NCBI GenBank assembly: GCA_017656345.1
Contig: JACDNZ010000003.1
Coordinates: 62,001-126,000 of the forward strand
Length of the DNA stretch: 64,000 bases
Origin: Thermosipho sp. (in: thermotogales)
GTDB taxonomy: Bacteria; Thermotogota; Thermotogae; Thermotogales; Fervidobacteriaceae
Reading direction: 5' to 3'
Program-made: the position numbers and the translations under genes
Part shown: positions 47,859 to 57,107 of the stretch, piece by piece
How the letters are laid out: every line of letters begins with the position of its first letter
Position numbering within the stretch: position 1 is the first letter of the stretch
Notes under the pieces: generated by a model
The model's database searches: none
Seen by the model: the letters and a program-made list of their open reading frames with translations, nothing else
What the model was told of the DNA's origin: nothing

Positions 47859-49124
47859 ATGAAAAAAATAATACTTTTTCTTTTGTTGATTTTCTCTTTA
47901 ATCGTATTCTCATCTAATTATGAAAAAACAGCAATGGATTATCTGTCTTATTTAAAAAATGGTGAATTTGAAAAAGCCGTAGAAATTTCTACAGAAATTA
48001 TGAAAAAGCAAGCAAATGCACAAAACCTTGAAAATATTTGGAATAAAATAATTTCAACGTATGGAATTTTTGAACAAATTTTAAAACTTGATTTTCAAAA
48101 AGTTGGTAAATATGAAGTTTATACTTTTACAGTCAATTTTGAAAAAGCTAAGCTTGCAATTATAATAAGTGTGGACGATGAGGGAAAAGTAGCAGGTTTA
48201 TTCTTCAATACACCAAAAGAGTATACTTATTCTGATCCAGAATATGTAAACAAAAGTTTATTCGAGGAAAAAGATATTGAAATCAATTCCTTACCGGGCA
48301 AAATTACTATTCCAAAAAACGGTGAAAAATTCCCAGCAGTAATATTAATCCACGGCTCCGGACCCAATGATATGGATGAAACCATCGGTCCTAACAAAAT
48401 CTTCAAGGATATAGCAGGAGGACTCTCAAGTAATGGAATTGTTGTATTAAGATATAACAAAAGAACAATGTATCCAGAAAAATTAAGTTCTGATATAACA
48501 GTTAAAGAAGAAGTAATAGATGATGTTATTGCAGCCATTGAATATCTAAAATCTCAAAAATACGTCAATAAAATATATCTTTTAGGCCACAGCTTGGGAG
48601 CTTTTTTAGCACCATATATTGCCACTTCAAATAATGCTATTGATGGATTGATTTTACTTGGAACTCCTGCAAGAAATCTAGAAGATGTTATTATTGATCA
48701 ACTTGTATTTTTAAAAAATTTCTATAATGAAGATTATAGTTCACTAATTGATAAAATCAAAAAACTAAAGAATAATGAACTAGATGAAAATGAAATTTTA
48801 CTAGGTGCCTCTGCAAAATATTATTATGATCTTAGAAATTATAATCCACAAAATTATTTAAAGAAGTATAAAAAGCCGGTACTTATGCTATTCGGGGGAA
48901 ACGATTATCAAACTTCGATAAAGGAATATGAAAAATTCAAAGAAATACTTTCAAACAAAGACAATATAAAAATAATCTTGTATGAGAATTTAACACATCT
49001 TTTCACAGAAGGCGAAAAAAGCCCTTATATATATCTCAAAGAAGCACATGTAAGCAAAAAAGTTATTGAAGATATAATAAATTGGATCAAGAAGGGGGGA
49101 TATTATGATAATAACAACAACTGA
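47859..49124 (+). CDS. Exported alpha/beta hydrolase with N-terminal DUF3887-like domain
   Basis: 421 residues. A signal peptide (MKKIILFLLLIFSLIVFSS) is followed by a 100-residue DUF3887-like segment with AMDYLSYLKNGEFEKAVE. The hydrolase domain has VILIHGSGPNDMDETIG (oxyanion loop), the nucleophile elbow GHSLGAFLAP with Ser, and late Asp/His candidates in LFGGNDYQ and NLTHLF. It is a serine esterase/peptidase-like enzyme at the cell surface. Three bases after the ABC permease gene; the whole operon therefore links a transporter to a secreted hydrolase. Confidence 0.82.
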   Translation: MKKIILFLLLIFSLIVFSSNYEKTAMDYLSYLKNGEFEKAVEISTEIMKKQANAQNLENIWNKIISTYGIFEQILKLDFQKVGKYEVYTFTVNFEKAKLAIIISVDDEGKVAGLFFNTPKEYTYSDPEYVNKSLFEEKDIEINSLPGKITIPKNGEKFPAVILIHGSGPNDMDETIGPNKIFKDIAGGLSSNGIVVLRYNKRTMYPEKLSSDITVKEEVIDDVIAAIEYLKSQKYVNKIYLLGHSLGAFLAPYIATSNNAIDGLILLGTPARNLEDVIIDQLVFLKNFYNEDYSSLIDKIKKLKNNELDENEILLGASAKYYYDLRNYNPQNYLKKYKKPVLMLFGGNDYQTSIKEYEKFKEILSNKDNIKIILYENLTHLFTEGEKSPYIYLKEAHVSKKVIEDIINWIKKGGYYDNNNN

Positions 49125-49428
49125 AAAAGTTCCAGGGTACGAAATCGAAGAAACATTAGGTTTGGTAATAGGAAATATAGTACATTCTAAACATTTAGGA
49201 AAAGACATAGCAGCTGCTTTTAAAACCCTAGCAGGCGGAGAAATAAAATCATATACTGAAATGATGACCGAAGCAAGAAACAAAGCTTTAGAAAGAATGA
49301 TCGATGAAGCAGAAAAGTTGGGCGCAGATGCGGTAATTGGCGTAAGATTTGGTAGTTCATCCGTAATGTCAGGAGCTGCTGAGATGTTAGCATATGGAAC
49401 TGCAGTTAAATTGAAAAAGAAAGAATAA
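49105..49428 (+). CDS. YbjQ family protein (UPF0145)
   Basis: 107 residues, ATG in the end of the hydrolase gene (20-base overlap) behind AGGGGGGAT. EETLGLVIGNIVHSKHLGKD at the start, MMTEARNKALERMIDEAEKLGADAVIGVRF (cited in part) in the middle: the conserved YbjQ core, which forms beta-alpha pentamers. The earlier label heavy-metal-binding domain is not supported by a clear metal site here. Function unknown. It is the last gene of the YtrA-controlled operon. Confidence 0.88.
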   Translation: MIITTTEKVPGYEIEETLGLVIGNIVHSKHLGKDIAAAFKTLAGGEIKSYTEMMTEARNKALERMIDEAEKLGADAVIGVRFGSSSVMSGAAEMLAYGTAVKLKKKE

Positions 49429-49440
49429 GAAAGAATAATT

Positions 49441-49469
49441 TTACAATCCAATGAAACGATTGCTATAAT
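49441..49469 (+). promoter_or_regulatory. Upstream promoter in front of dnaK
   Basis: TTACAA (49441-49446), 17 bases, TATAAT (49464-49469) with the extended TGC just before it. It lies about 100 bases upstream of the CIRCE-controlled promoter. A palindromic AAGCGCTT follows at 49501-49508. Confidence 0.55.
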
Positions 49470-49543
49470 TTTATGTTAATATAATATTAATGCTACAAAA
49501 AAGCGCTTGGTTTTGTGTTTAGGTGTTTTTGTTTAATTTTTTA

Positions 49544-49570
49544 TTATCACTCTTGACAATAGAGTGCTAA
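49544..49570. promoter_or_regulatory. CIRCE operator (HrcA binding site)
   Basis: TTATCACTC (49544-49552), nine-base spacer TTGACAATA, GAGTGCTAA (49562-49570). The right arm is consensus and the left differs from TTAGCACTC at one base. HrcA repression of chaperone genes is established for this element. Confidence 0.95.
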
Positions 49571-49581
49571 TAACATATAAT
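49553..49581 (+). promoter_or_regulatory. Heat-shock-regulated vegetative promoter of dnaK
   Basis: Consensus TTGACA (49553-49558), 17 bases, TATAAT (49576-49581). The -35 box lies inside the CIRCE spacer, so HrcA would block polymerase directly. Confidence 0.92.
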
Positions 49582-49600
49582 ATAGTTGGGAGGTGAAAGA

Positions 49601-51394
49601 ATGGCCGAAAGAAAAGAATATGTAGTAGGAATAGACTTGGGTACAACAAATAGTGTTATTGCGTGGATGAAACCAGATTCAAGTGTTGAGGTTATCCCAA
49701 ATGCAGAAGGTTCCAGAACAACCCCTTCAATTGTTGCGTTTACAAAATCAGGCGAAATTCTTGTTGGGGAACCTGCTAAAAGGCAGTTGATTTTAAATTC
49801 CGATAGAACCATAAAATCAATAAAGAGGAAAATGGGAACTGATTATAAAGTCAAGATCGATGATAAAGAATACACACCTCAAGAAATCAGCGCATTTATC
49901 TTAAAAAAACTTAAAAAGGATGCCGAGGAATATCTTGGTGGAGAAATTAAAAAGGCTGTTATAACATGTCCAGCTTATTTCAACGATGCTCAAAGACAAG
50001 CTACTAAAGAAGCAGGAATAATTGCAGGTTTCGAAGTATTAAGAATCATTAACGAGCCAACAGCAGCAGCACTCGCATACGGGTTGGATAAAAAAGGAAA
50101 AGAAGAAAAAGTCCTTGTATATGACCTCGGCGGTGGAACTTTCGATGTTTCAATCCTTGAAATTGGTGACGGTGTAATTCAAGTTGTTGCAACTTCTGGT
50201 AATAATCACCTCGGTGGTGATGATTTTGACCAAAGAATTATTGACTGGCTAGCAGATGAATTTAAAAAACAACATGGAATTGACCTACGTGAAGATAAAC
50301 AGGCTCTTCAAAGATTGAGAGATGCCGCCGAAAAAGCAAAAATTGAGCTTTCAAGTAAACTGGAAACAGATATTAGCTTGCCATATATTACAGCAACCGC
50401 AGAAGGACCACTGCATCTTGAAATAAGATTAACAAGGTCAATGTTTGAATCATTAACCAGAGATCTCGTTGAAATGACAAGAAAACCAATTGAACAAGCA
50501 CTTTCAGATGCAAAATTAAAACCTGAAGATATTGATGAAATAATCCTTGTCGGTGGTATGACCAGAGTACCTATGATTCAGAAATTCATAAAGGAAATTT
50601 TCGGAAAAGAACCTAACAAAGGTATAAACCCAGATGAAGCAGTTGCAATGGGTGCTGCGATTCAAGCCGCAATCCTTGCAGGAGAAGAAGGAGCTCAGGG
50701 AAAAGATATTGTATTGGTTGACGTCACTCCACTAACTCTTGGAATTGAAGTAAAAGGAGGATTGTTTGAACCAATTATTTCAAGAAATTCTACAATCCCG
50801 ATTAAAAAGAGTAAAGTGTTTACTACAGCTGAAGATGGTCAAACTGAAGTTGAAGTAAGAGTTTACCAGGGAGAAAGACCAATTGCAGCAGATAACATAC
50901 TTCTCGGTAGTTTCAGATTAGTTGGAATACCACCTGCTCCAAGAGGTGTCCCACAAATAGAAGTAACCTTTGATATTGATAGTGATGGTATTGTTCATGT
51001 TTCTGCAAAAGATCTTGGAACCGGCAAAGAACAATCCATGGTTGTAACCGGTAGGCATCAATTAAGTGAAGATGAAATTAACAAGATAATTGAAGACGCA
51101 AAAAGATACGAAGAACAAGATAAACGAAGAAAAGAGGAAGTAGAACTTAAAAACAAAGCAGATGACTTAGCATATTACATAGAAAAATCCCTTAAAGAAT
51201 ACGGTGAAAAATTACCTGAGGATGAAAAAAATAAACTTCAAACATTAGTAAATGATTTAAGGGATGCAATAAACAAAAATGATATACCAAAAATCAAAAT
51301 GCTTTTCGATGAACTTGTTAGAGAAAAAACAAAGATTGGCGAATATATTTACAAACAGCAAAACCAAGGAAATCAAGAAGCAAGTAATCAATAA
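49601..51394 (+). CDS. dnaK: Chaperone DnaK (Hsp70)
   Basis: 597 residues; ATG 49601 behind GGGAGGTGA (an in-frame TTG at 49586 lies before that site). Hsp70 signatures [10 protein letters not shown] at the start, [14 protein letters not shown] and [13 protein letters not shown]. The C-terminal substrate-binding region starts after [14 protein letters not shown]. It binds exposed hydrophobic segments with ATP control. Neither grpE nor dnaJ lies beside it; an hsp20 gene follows by 36 bases, so the operon is dnaK-hsp20 under CIRCE. Confidence 0.98.
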   Translation: MAERKEYVVGIDLGTTNSVIAWMKPDSSVEVIPNAEGSRTTPSIVAFTKSGEILVGEPAKRQLILNSDRTIKSIKRKMGTDYKVKIDDKEYTPQEISAFILKKLKKDAEEYLGGEIKKAVITCPAYFNDAQRQATKEAGIIAGFEVLRIINEPTAAALAYGLDKKGKEEKVLVYDLGGGTFDVSILEIGDGVIQVVATSGNNHLGGDDFDQRIIDWLADEFKKQHGIDLREDKQALQRLRDAAEKAKIELSSKLETDISLPYITATAEGPLHLEIRLTRSMFESLTRDLVEMTRKPIEQALSDAKLKPEDIDEIILVGGMTRVPMIQKFIKEIFGKEPNKGINPDEAVAMGAAIQAAILAGEEGAQGKDIVLVDVTPLTLGIEVKGGLFEPIISRNSTIPIKKSKVFTTAEDGQTEVEVRVYQGERPIAADNILLGSFRLVGIPPAPRGVPQIEVTFDIDSDGIVHVSAKDLGTGKEQSMVVTGRHQLSEDEINKIIEDAKRYEEQDKRRKEEVELKNKADDLAYYIEKSLKEYGEKLPEDEKNKLQTLVNDLRDAINKNDIPKIKMLFDELVREKTKIGEYIYKQQNQGNQEASNQ

Positions 51395-51430
51395 TAAATA
51401 ATAAAAAATTTGAAATGGGGAGGTGAAAGT

Positions 51431-51859
51431 ATGTTAGCAAGAAGAGATTTCTTCGATCCATTTGTAGAACTTCAAAGAGAAATTGACAAGTTATTTGAAG
51501 ATTTCTTAGCACCTTCAAGAAGAGACTATGCTTTCACCCCCAGAGTAGATGCATATGAAACCGATAAGGAACTTATGATAGAAGTTGAACTCCCAGGAAT
51601 GAAAAAAGAAGACGTTAAAATAACTATCGAAGATGGGGTCTTAACAATAAAAGGAGAAAGAAAGTTCAACAGAGAAGACAAAAATAGAAATTACAAAATC
51701 ATTGAAAGAGTCGAAGGAAAATTTGAAAGATCATTTACATTACCTGAATATGTTGACATTGAAAAAATCAAAGCAAAATTTGATGACGGAATCTTGAAAA
51801 TAGAAATTCCTAAAAAAGAAGAAAAAGCAAGAAAGGTAATCGATATAAAAGTTGAGTAA
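51431..51859 (+). CDS. Small heat shock protein (Hsp20 family)
   Basis: 142 residues; ATG at 51431 behind GGGAGGTGA rather than 51410. N-terminal arm (1-40) with DPFVELQREIDKLFEDFL, the alpha-crystallin domain (about 42-135) with PRVDAYETDKELMIEVELPGMKKED (cited in part) and the C-terminal I-x-I anchor in LKIEIPKK. ATP-independent holdase. It shares the CIRCE promoter with dnaK and ends at the terminator 51866-51886. Confidence 0.95.
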   Translation: MLARRDFFDPFVELQREIDKLFEDFLAPSRRDYAFTPRVDAYETDKELMIEVELPGMKKEDVKITIEDGVLTIKGERKFNREDKNRNYKIIERVEGKFERSFTLPEYVDIEKIKAKFDDGILKIEIPKKEEKARKVIDIKVE

Positions 51860-51865
51860 ATTTAA

Positions 51866-51886
51866 GCGGCCGTTCGGCCGCCTTTT
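51866..51886 (+). terminator. Rho-independent terminator of dnaK-hsp20
   Basis: Stem GCGGCC / GGCCGC (51866-51871 with 51876-51881), tetraloop GTTC, then CTTTT. A very G/C-rich stem in an AT-rich region, six bases after the hsp20 stop. Confidence 0.92.
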
Positions 51887-51989
51887 ATTTTAAATTTTTA
51901 AATTGAGTAAATAAGTCGAAATATTATTTTTATAATCTACCATTTTCAAGTATGCTTTGCAATGCTTATAGTTTCTTCATTATGAAAAT

Positions 51990-52029
51990 CCCCCTTTCAT
52001 TGTTAAAATACAAAATGTATGAAAGGGGG
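51990..52029. repeat. 11-bp perfect inverted repeat containing the ribosome site of the PEPCK-like gene
   Basis: CCCCCTTTCAT (51990-52000) and ATGAAAGGGGG (52019-52029), 18-base spacer. The right arm holds the Shine-Dalgarno sequence AAAGGGGG. The spacer holds TAAAAT (52004-52009), a possible -10. Either a protein operator or an RNA hairpin that hides the ribosome site. Confidence 0.7.
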
Positions 52030-52038
52030 TTATTTTAT

Positions 52039-53682
52039 ATGGCCACAAAAGAATTTTTTAATATTTCTGAAATTTCAAAGACAAATCCAATGTTGTCTAG
52101 AATAAGAGTCACAATTGAAACTGCTTTTTACGGTAATAATGTTGAAATTGTCACAAGTCCAAAGGAAGCATACAAATTAGCCAAGAATTCTCCCGGAACA
52201 ATAATAACAGATTGGGATGTTTATAAACCGGAATTACAGGGTCTCGAAAAAGGAACAAAAGTGCTTTTATTCAATGATGGAGCTGTGACTGGAAGATATG
52301 CCGCTGGCCGAAGAATCATTGGAGCACCTGATATAGACGAAAATAAATATGCTGAAATAATAAGAGAAGCTGTCTACAAAAGCAGATATAAAAAGATGTT
52401 TCATGCTATCTCCTTTACTGGCCTTTCCAGGGATTTTATGGTAAAAAATCATATTCTCATTCCTGAAGGGCATGAAAATTTGTTATACAACTGGCTTTTA
52501 AATTTTCAATACCCTTCACAAGAATATGAAAAAATGTATCAGGAATCCATCCCAATGGATGAAGGAGACATTTATATTTTTTCTGATCCCGATTGGCACC
52601 ACCCAAATTATCCTCTAGGACTTGCCATTTTCGATCCTGAACATAACTGCGCTGCTATTTTAGGAATGAGATATTTTGGGGAATTCAAAAAAGGCACTTT
52701 AACATTAGGATGGGGAATAGCTAATCGAAATAATTATGTATCCTGCCATGGGGGACTAAAAAAATTCGAAAAGGATAACGGGAACAAGTTTGTTGCAGCA
52801 TTTTTTGGACTTTCAGGTTCAGGAAAATCAACTCTTACCCATGCGAAACATGGAGGAAAATATAAAATAACCGTTTTACACGACGATGCATTTATTATAT
52901 CCCTTAAAGATCTTTCTTCAATAGCATTAGAACCCTCTTATTTTGATAAAACAGCTGATTATCCTTCAAACTCCCTTGATAATCAATATTTATTGACAAT
53001 TCAAAATTGTGGTGCCACAAAAGATATAAATGGAAAAATTATTCCAATAATGGAAGATATAAGAAATGGTAATGGTAGAGCTATTAAATCCAGACTTTGG
53101 TCCCCAAACAGAGTTGACAAAATAGAAGAACCAATTAACGCTGTATTCTGGTTAATGAAAGATCCTGTTCTACCGCCAATTGTTAAAATAGATGACCCAA
53201 CTCTTGCTTCCACATTGGGAGCCGCTCTAACAACAAAAAGAACTTCCGCAGAAAAACTGGACAGTAATGTAGATCCAAATGCACTAGTATTCGAACCTTA
53301 CGCTAATCCTTTTAGAACTTATCCATTGAAAGATGATTTTGTAAAATTTAAATCCTTATTTGAAAAGGGTGTAAAATGCTACATTTTAAACACTGGATAT
53401 TTTTTGAATAAAAAGGTTCCAAAAGACCTAACAATATCGCTAGTAGAAAAAGTAATTGAAAATGAAATTACCTGGAAACCCTGGTTTGGATGTTTGAGTT
53501 TTGCACAAATTAAAGGCTTTGAACCTGAAAATAATGAAAATTACCTCCACCTACTAAAAGAATCACTTCAAAAAAGATTGAAATTCATAATATTAAAAAA
53601 GACTGAAAATGGTGGAAGAGATAGATTACCAGATGAAGCAGAAACATCATTGGAGAAACTCATTGAAAATCTTAAAATTTAA
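52039..53682 (+). CDS. ATP-type phosphoenolpyruvate carboxykinase-like protein
   Basis: 547 residues from ATG 52039 (nine bases after AAAGGGGG); an in-frame start 29 codons earlier crosses the inverted repeat. The PEPCK core is visible: MRYFGEFKKG, SCHGGLKK (His237), the kinase loop GLSGSGKST at 257-265 with Lys263, HDDAF at 281-285 in place of the usual IGDDEH, and LNTGYF. The sequence is divergent from E. coli PckA, and the expected FEGGCY-type segment is not obvious. It may interconvert oxaloacetate and PEP or belong to a DUF4914-like side branch. Stand-alone gene. Confidence 0.75.
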   Translation: MATKEFFNISEISKTNPMLSRIRVTIETAFYGNNVEIVTSPKEAYKLAKNSPGTIITDWDVYKPELQGLEKGTKVLLFNDGAVTGRYAAGRRIIGAPDIDENKYAEIIREAVYKSRYKKMFHAISFTGLSRDFMVKNHILIPEGHENLLYNWLLNFQYPSQEYEKMYQESIPMDEGDIYIFSDPDWHHPNYPLGLAIFDPEHNCAAILGMRYFGEFKKGTLTLGWGIANRNNYVSCHGGLKKFEKDNGNKFVAAFFGLSGSGKSTLTHAKHGGKYKITVLHDDAFIISLKDLSSIALEPSYFDKTADYPSNSLDNQYLLTIQNCGATKDINGKIIPIMEDIRNGNGRAIKSRLWSPNRVDKIEEPINAVFWLMKDPVLPPIVKIDDPTLASTLGAALTTKRTSAEKLDSNVDPNALVFEPYANPFRTYPLKDDFVKFKSLFEKGVKCYILNTGYFLNKKVPKDLTISLVEKVIENEITWKPWFGCLSFAQIKGFEPENNENYLHLLKESLQKRLKFIILKKTENGGRDRLPDEAETSLEKLIENLKI

Positions 53683-53689
53683 AATTTAA

Positions 53690-55330
53690 TTATTCACTAA
53701 CAAAAATATAAACTTGCCTAGGGTTTATAGTGTAATCCAGGTTTTGACTTAAATTATTATCACATTCTTCAAAAACAAATCCTTGCGAAGGGTTATTTAA
53801 ATCTGCATAGAAAATTTGCCTGAATCCACCTGGAATCTCAAAGTATGAAACAGAAAACGGATCAGGATTTATTAAAACTAAAACTTTTTGGTTATTAGCA
53901 AATCTTTCTATAACTATTAAATTTTCGCTTTCATATTTAATTTTCATATCTCCTTTTGACAAGGAGATATATTTTTTTCTAAGATTAAAAATTGTCTTCA
54001 AATAATTAAAAAGTGAATGTTCATCTAAAAATTCTTCTTCAACTGATACACCATCATTTGGATCATCATACATTGCTCCATCATTTTTAGCATTTCCAAA
54101 TTCTATATCGGTATACCAGCTTTTGGTCCAAAAGGTCTGGCCATGACCCTCACCAGCTGCATACCACTGCAAAGGTTCACGAACCGGTAAATCGTTAGGA
54201 TAAATACTCCACTTAAAACCTCTTTGACCAATTTCGTTACCATAATAGATTACTGGAATTCCCTTTAAAGAAACCATTAATGTATTCCAAATTGCAAATT
54301 GAGCTTCAGCGTAAAATCTAGGATTTTGTGCACCATTTGCCTCATAAAATGATTCCAAATCACTTATAAATCTATTTAAATCATGATTATCTAAAAATAA
54401 ATAATTTCTCATAAATGGATCATCATACCATATATATCCATCACTTATTAACCAATCCTTACCTTCTAAATTACCTCTAATTGTATACATCATCGAAAAA
54501 TTTAAAACAGGCATCGGTGAAAAAGATTTTAAAACATTTTTGTCACCTGTATAAACTTCTGCTACAATGATGGCATTACTTTTCTTTGAATAAATGTAAT
54601 TTGCAAGTTCTCTAGCATACTCTGAGGATTCTGCAATTCCATCATCCCAATCATACCCGTATATATTCTTTAATGCATCAAACCTAAATCCATCAACACC
54701 TCTGTCAAACCAAAAGTCAATCACTTTTTTTATTTCTTCTCTTACTTCCAGACAATCGTAGTTAAAATCTGGCATTGAAGAATCAAAAAGTCCAAAATAC
54801 CAGACTTTTTGGCCTTTTGAATTAATTTTCCAATGCCAATGATTCTGGCCTGAATGATCTTCCAGTGATAAAATAAACCAATTCCAGTATTTCGAATTTG
54901 TTGTATTTTCAATTGCATCTAAAAACAAAGGATTTTGATCAGAAGTATGATTAATAACTAGATCAATCACAACTCTTATTCCATTTTCATGCAATTTATT
55001 TACCATGAAAACGAAATCATTAAAATTACCATAATCTTGTTCAATAGAATAGAGATCAATCGGATCATATCCATGATAACTCTTTGCCTCATTTATAGGC
55101 ATCAACCAAACAATATCTATTCCTAAATCTTTCAGATACCTTGCCTTTTCAGCAATTCCTCTCAAATCCCCTACACCATCGCCATTTGAATCGTAAAAAG
55201 ATCGAACAAATATCTGATACATTATATTGCTTGATTCAACTGGTGTATTAAAATAAAATATCGGTATACAGGAAGTTAATGTCAAAACAAAGAATATAAT
55301 TATCAACACATAAATAATCAACTTTTTCAT
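53690..55330 (-). CDS. GH13 alpha-amylase-type lipoprotein
   Basis: 546 residues. The signal peptide has lipobox LTSC with Cys21. The (beta/alpha)8 barrel has all four GH13 regions: DLVINHTS (region I), GVDGFRFDAL with the nucleophile Asp218, VAEVY with the acid/base Glu258 and LDNHDL with Asp317. QIFVRSFYDSNGDGVGDLRGI at the start is typical of alpha-amylase/neopullulanase/oligo-1,6-glucosidase enzymes. Surface degradation of starch, maltodextrin or related glucans is expected. It lies eight bases from the convergent PEPCK-like gene. Confidence 0.93.
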   Translation of the reverse strand: MKKLIIYVLIIIFFVLTLTSCIPIFYFNTPVESSNIMYQIFVRSFYDSNGDGVGDLRGIAEKARYLKDLGIDIVWLMPINEAKSYHGYDPIDLYSIEQDYGNFNDFVFMVNKLHENGIRVVIDLVINHTSDQNPLFLDAIENTTNSKYWNWFILSLEDHSGQNHWHWKINSKGQKVWYFGLFDSSMPDFNYDCLEVREEIKKVIDFWFDRGVDGFRFDALKNIYGYDWDDGIAESSEYARELANYIYSKKSNAIIVAEVYTGDKNVLKSFSPMPVLNFSMMYTIRGNLEGKDWLISDGYIWYDDPFMRNYLFLDNHDLNRFISDLESFYEANGAQNPRFYAEAQFAIWNTLMVSLKGIPVIYYGNEIGQRGFKWSIYPNDLPVREPLQWYAAGEGHGQTFWTKSWYTDIEFGNAKNDGAMYDDPNDGVSVEEEFLDEHSLFNYLKTIFNLRKKYISLSKGDMKIKYESENLIVIERFANNQKVLVLINPDPFSVSYFEIPGGFRQIFYADLNNPSQGFVFEECDNNLSQNLDYTINPRQVYIFVSE

Positions 55331-55474
55331 CTTTCTGCCCCCATTTAATTTTTTTACTATTATATCAGAGGATAATAATTTATATTAAAAAAATGGAATT
55401 ATCCAAATTAATAAGTTTTTTCATTTTTTTAATATGCTATAATTGTTTTGTCAAAAATGAAAGGTGGGATAGTT

Positions 55475-56218
55475 ATGAAAAAATTTTTATTTATAACCTT
55501 TATTCTTTTGAACATTTTGAGTTTTGCCACAATAATCTACATTCACGAAGTAGATATAAATATACCTCAACAGATGTTCAACTACACTGGTACACGAAGT
55601 AATATGATTTATTACCTTGAACTTTTTAATGATGGAAACGAAAAGGGTTATCTGGTAATGGGATGGTATTTTACACCGGTCACTCCTATCGAAAATACTC
55701 AAATATTTATCGAATATGATAATGTCAAATTTGAATACACTATCGACAACAAAATTTCAAGTATTTACTCAAATATCCCATTACATTTGATTATCTGTCC
55801 TGCCAAGGCAACTATAACAGTTGGATCTTTAACTATACCAAATCTAGAAAAGGAAAGTGGAGTAAGTTCACCTTTTCCAAAAATCTCAGAAATAGGTTTA
55901 TTCACTTTCACAATTAAAAATGGGGAAATAATGCTTAAAAACTATTTCACCCAGGATGAAGAAATCTATATACTCATTTCGGCCGGTCTAAGAAAAACTG
56001 GTGGTTTTCTACTCGAAATTTCTTCTTATGAAATTAGAGGAACAAATATAACAATTGAAGGAAGTTTTTCTGAACCTCAAAAAGGAACACCAGTTATTCA
56101 AGCATTTACTTATCCTTCCGTTCAAATTAAGATTGGTAAATTAAAAAAAGGTACTTATAAAATTAAAGCTGTAATTGAAAAACTTGGTAATTTTGAAAAA
56201 ACAATAACTGTAAAATAA
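55475..56218 (+). CDS. Exported protein of unknown function
   Basis: 247 residues from ATG 55475 behind AAAGGTGGG; an in-frame TTG 27 bases earlier is not used. N-terminal signal peptide (KKFLFITFILLNILSFA), then a beta-rich region (residues 25-247) with many Thr/Ile/Gly strands and no Cys pairs. The end reads GKLKKGTYKIKAVIEKLG, similar to an Ig-like strand pair. No family recognised. An extended -10 TGCTATAAT (55435-55443) precedes it. It is followed after 13 bases by psuG; a functional link is unclear. Confidence 0.65.
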   Translation: MKKFLFITFILLNILSFATIIYIHEVDINIPQQMFNYTGTRSNMIYYLELFNDGNEKGYLVMGWYFTPVTPIENTQIFIEYDNVKFEYTIDNKISSIYSNIPLHLIICPAKATITVGSLTIPNLEKESGVSSPFPKISEIGLFTFTIKNGEIMLKNYFTQDEEIYILISAGLRKTGGFLLEISSYEIRGTNITIEGSFSEPQKGTPVIQAFTYPSVQIKIGKLKKGTYKIKAVIEKLGNFEKTITVK

Positions 56219-56231
56219 AGGGGTGTTAAAT

Positions 56232-57107
56232 TTGATTATATCCGAAAAAGTTAAAAAAGCACTTGAAGATAAAAAACCGATTGTAGCTCTTGAAAGTACC
56301 GTGTTAGCACACGGATTACCTTATCCCGAAAATATTAAAATCTTTGAAAAATTAGAGAATATTGTATACGAAAATGATTGTATACCTGCTACAATAGGTA
56401 TTTTAAAAGGCAACATCAAAATCGGACTAAGTAAAGAAGAAGTTATTGAGTTAATTAACAATAACCCAATAAAAGTAGGAACAAGAGAACTACCTTATGT
56501 AATGGCAATGAATAAATACGCCGCTACGACTGTTAGTTCTACCGCATATATTTCCTCAATCGTGGGCATTAACGTTTTTGCAACAGGTGGAATTGGTGGA
56601 GTACATAGAGGAGAATGGGACGTCTCACAGGATATAATTGAACTTTCAAAAACAAATATGATTGTTGTTTCCAGTGGTTGTAAATCAATTCTTGATATCG
56701 ATAAAACTCTGGAATTTTTAGAAACATTTCAAGTACTAGTTTTGGGATATAGGACTGATTACTTTCCAATTTTCTATAATGGTTTATCAAACAAAAAAAT
56801 TTATAGAGTTGATGAAGTTAAGCAAATTCCAGAAACATTCAAAAAAATGAGAGAAATAAAACTAAATGGTTCGATACTGGTGGCTAATCCTATTCCCAGT
56901 AACTACATTATTCCCTCTGAAGATACTGAACAATATATAAAAATAATTGAAGAAGAACTTAATCAAAAACAAATAAAAGGGAAAGATGTAACGCCGTATA
57001 TGTTAAGAAGGCTTGTTGAACTTTCCAACGGTAAAACTTTAGAATCCAATATCATTCTACTTGAAAATAATGTCAAATTAGCTTGTGAAATCGCAAAAAA
57101 TTTCTAA
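56232..57107 (+). CDS. psuG: Pseudouridine-5'-phosphate glycosidase PsuG
   Basis: 291 residues from TTG 56232 after AAAGGGG; GTG 56223 overlaps that site. The conserved ALESTVLAHGLPYPEN block lies near the start, then VGTRELPYV, the catalytic/metal-region TTVSSTAYISSIVGINVFATGGIGGVHRG (cited in part) and the final GKDVTPYMLRRL. It splits pseudouridine 5'-phosphate into uracil and ribose 5-phosphate, or the reverse. No psuK kinase lies next to it; one of the two PfkB-family kinases elsewhere in the window is a possible partner. Confidence 0.94.
   Translation: MIISEKVKKALEDKKPIVALESTVLAHGLPYPENIKIFEKLENIVYENDCIPATIGILKGNIKIGLSKEEVIELINNNPIKVGTRELPYVMAMNKYAATTVSSTAYISSIVGINVFATGGIGGVHRGEWDVSQDIIELSKTNMIVVSSGCKSILDIDKTLEFLETFQVLVLGYRTDYFPIFYNGLSNKKIYRVDEVKQIPETFKKMREIKLNGSILVANPIPSNYIIPSEDTEQYIKIIEEELNQKQIKGKDVTPYMLRRLVELSNGKTLESNIILLENNVKLACEIAKNF

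Noticed and set aside
49495..49520. AAGCGCTT palindrome in a CAAAA/TTTTG hairpin as a LacI-family operator or ybjQ terminator
   Set aside because: No LacI-family gene nearby, and no T-run follows for a terminator; noted only as part of the dnaK leader.
55393..55602. Plus-strand frame overlapping the start of the exported protein at 55475
   Set aside because: A different frame without ribosome site; the AAAGGTGGG site and signal peptide belong to the frame starting at 55475.
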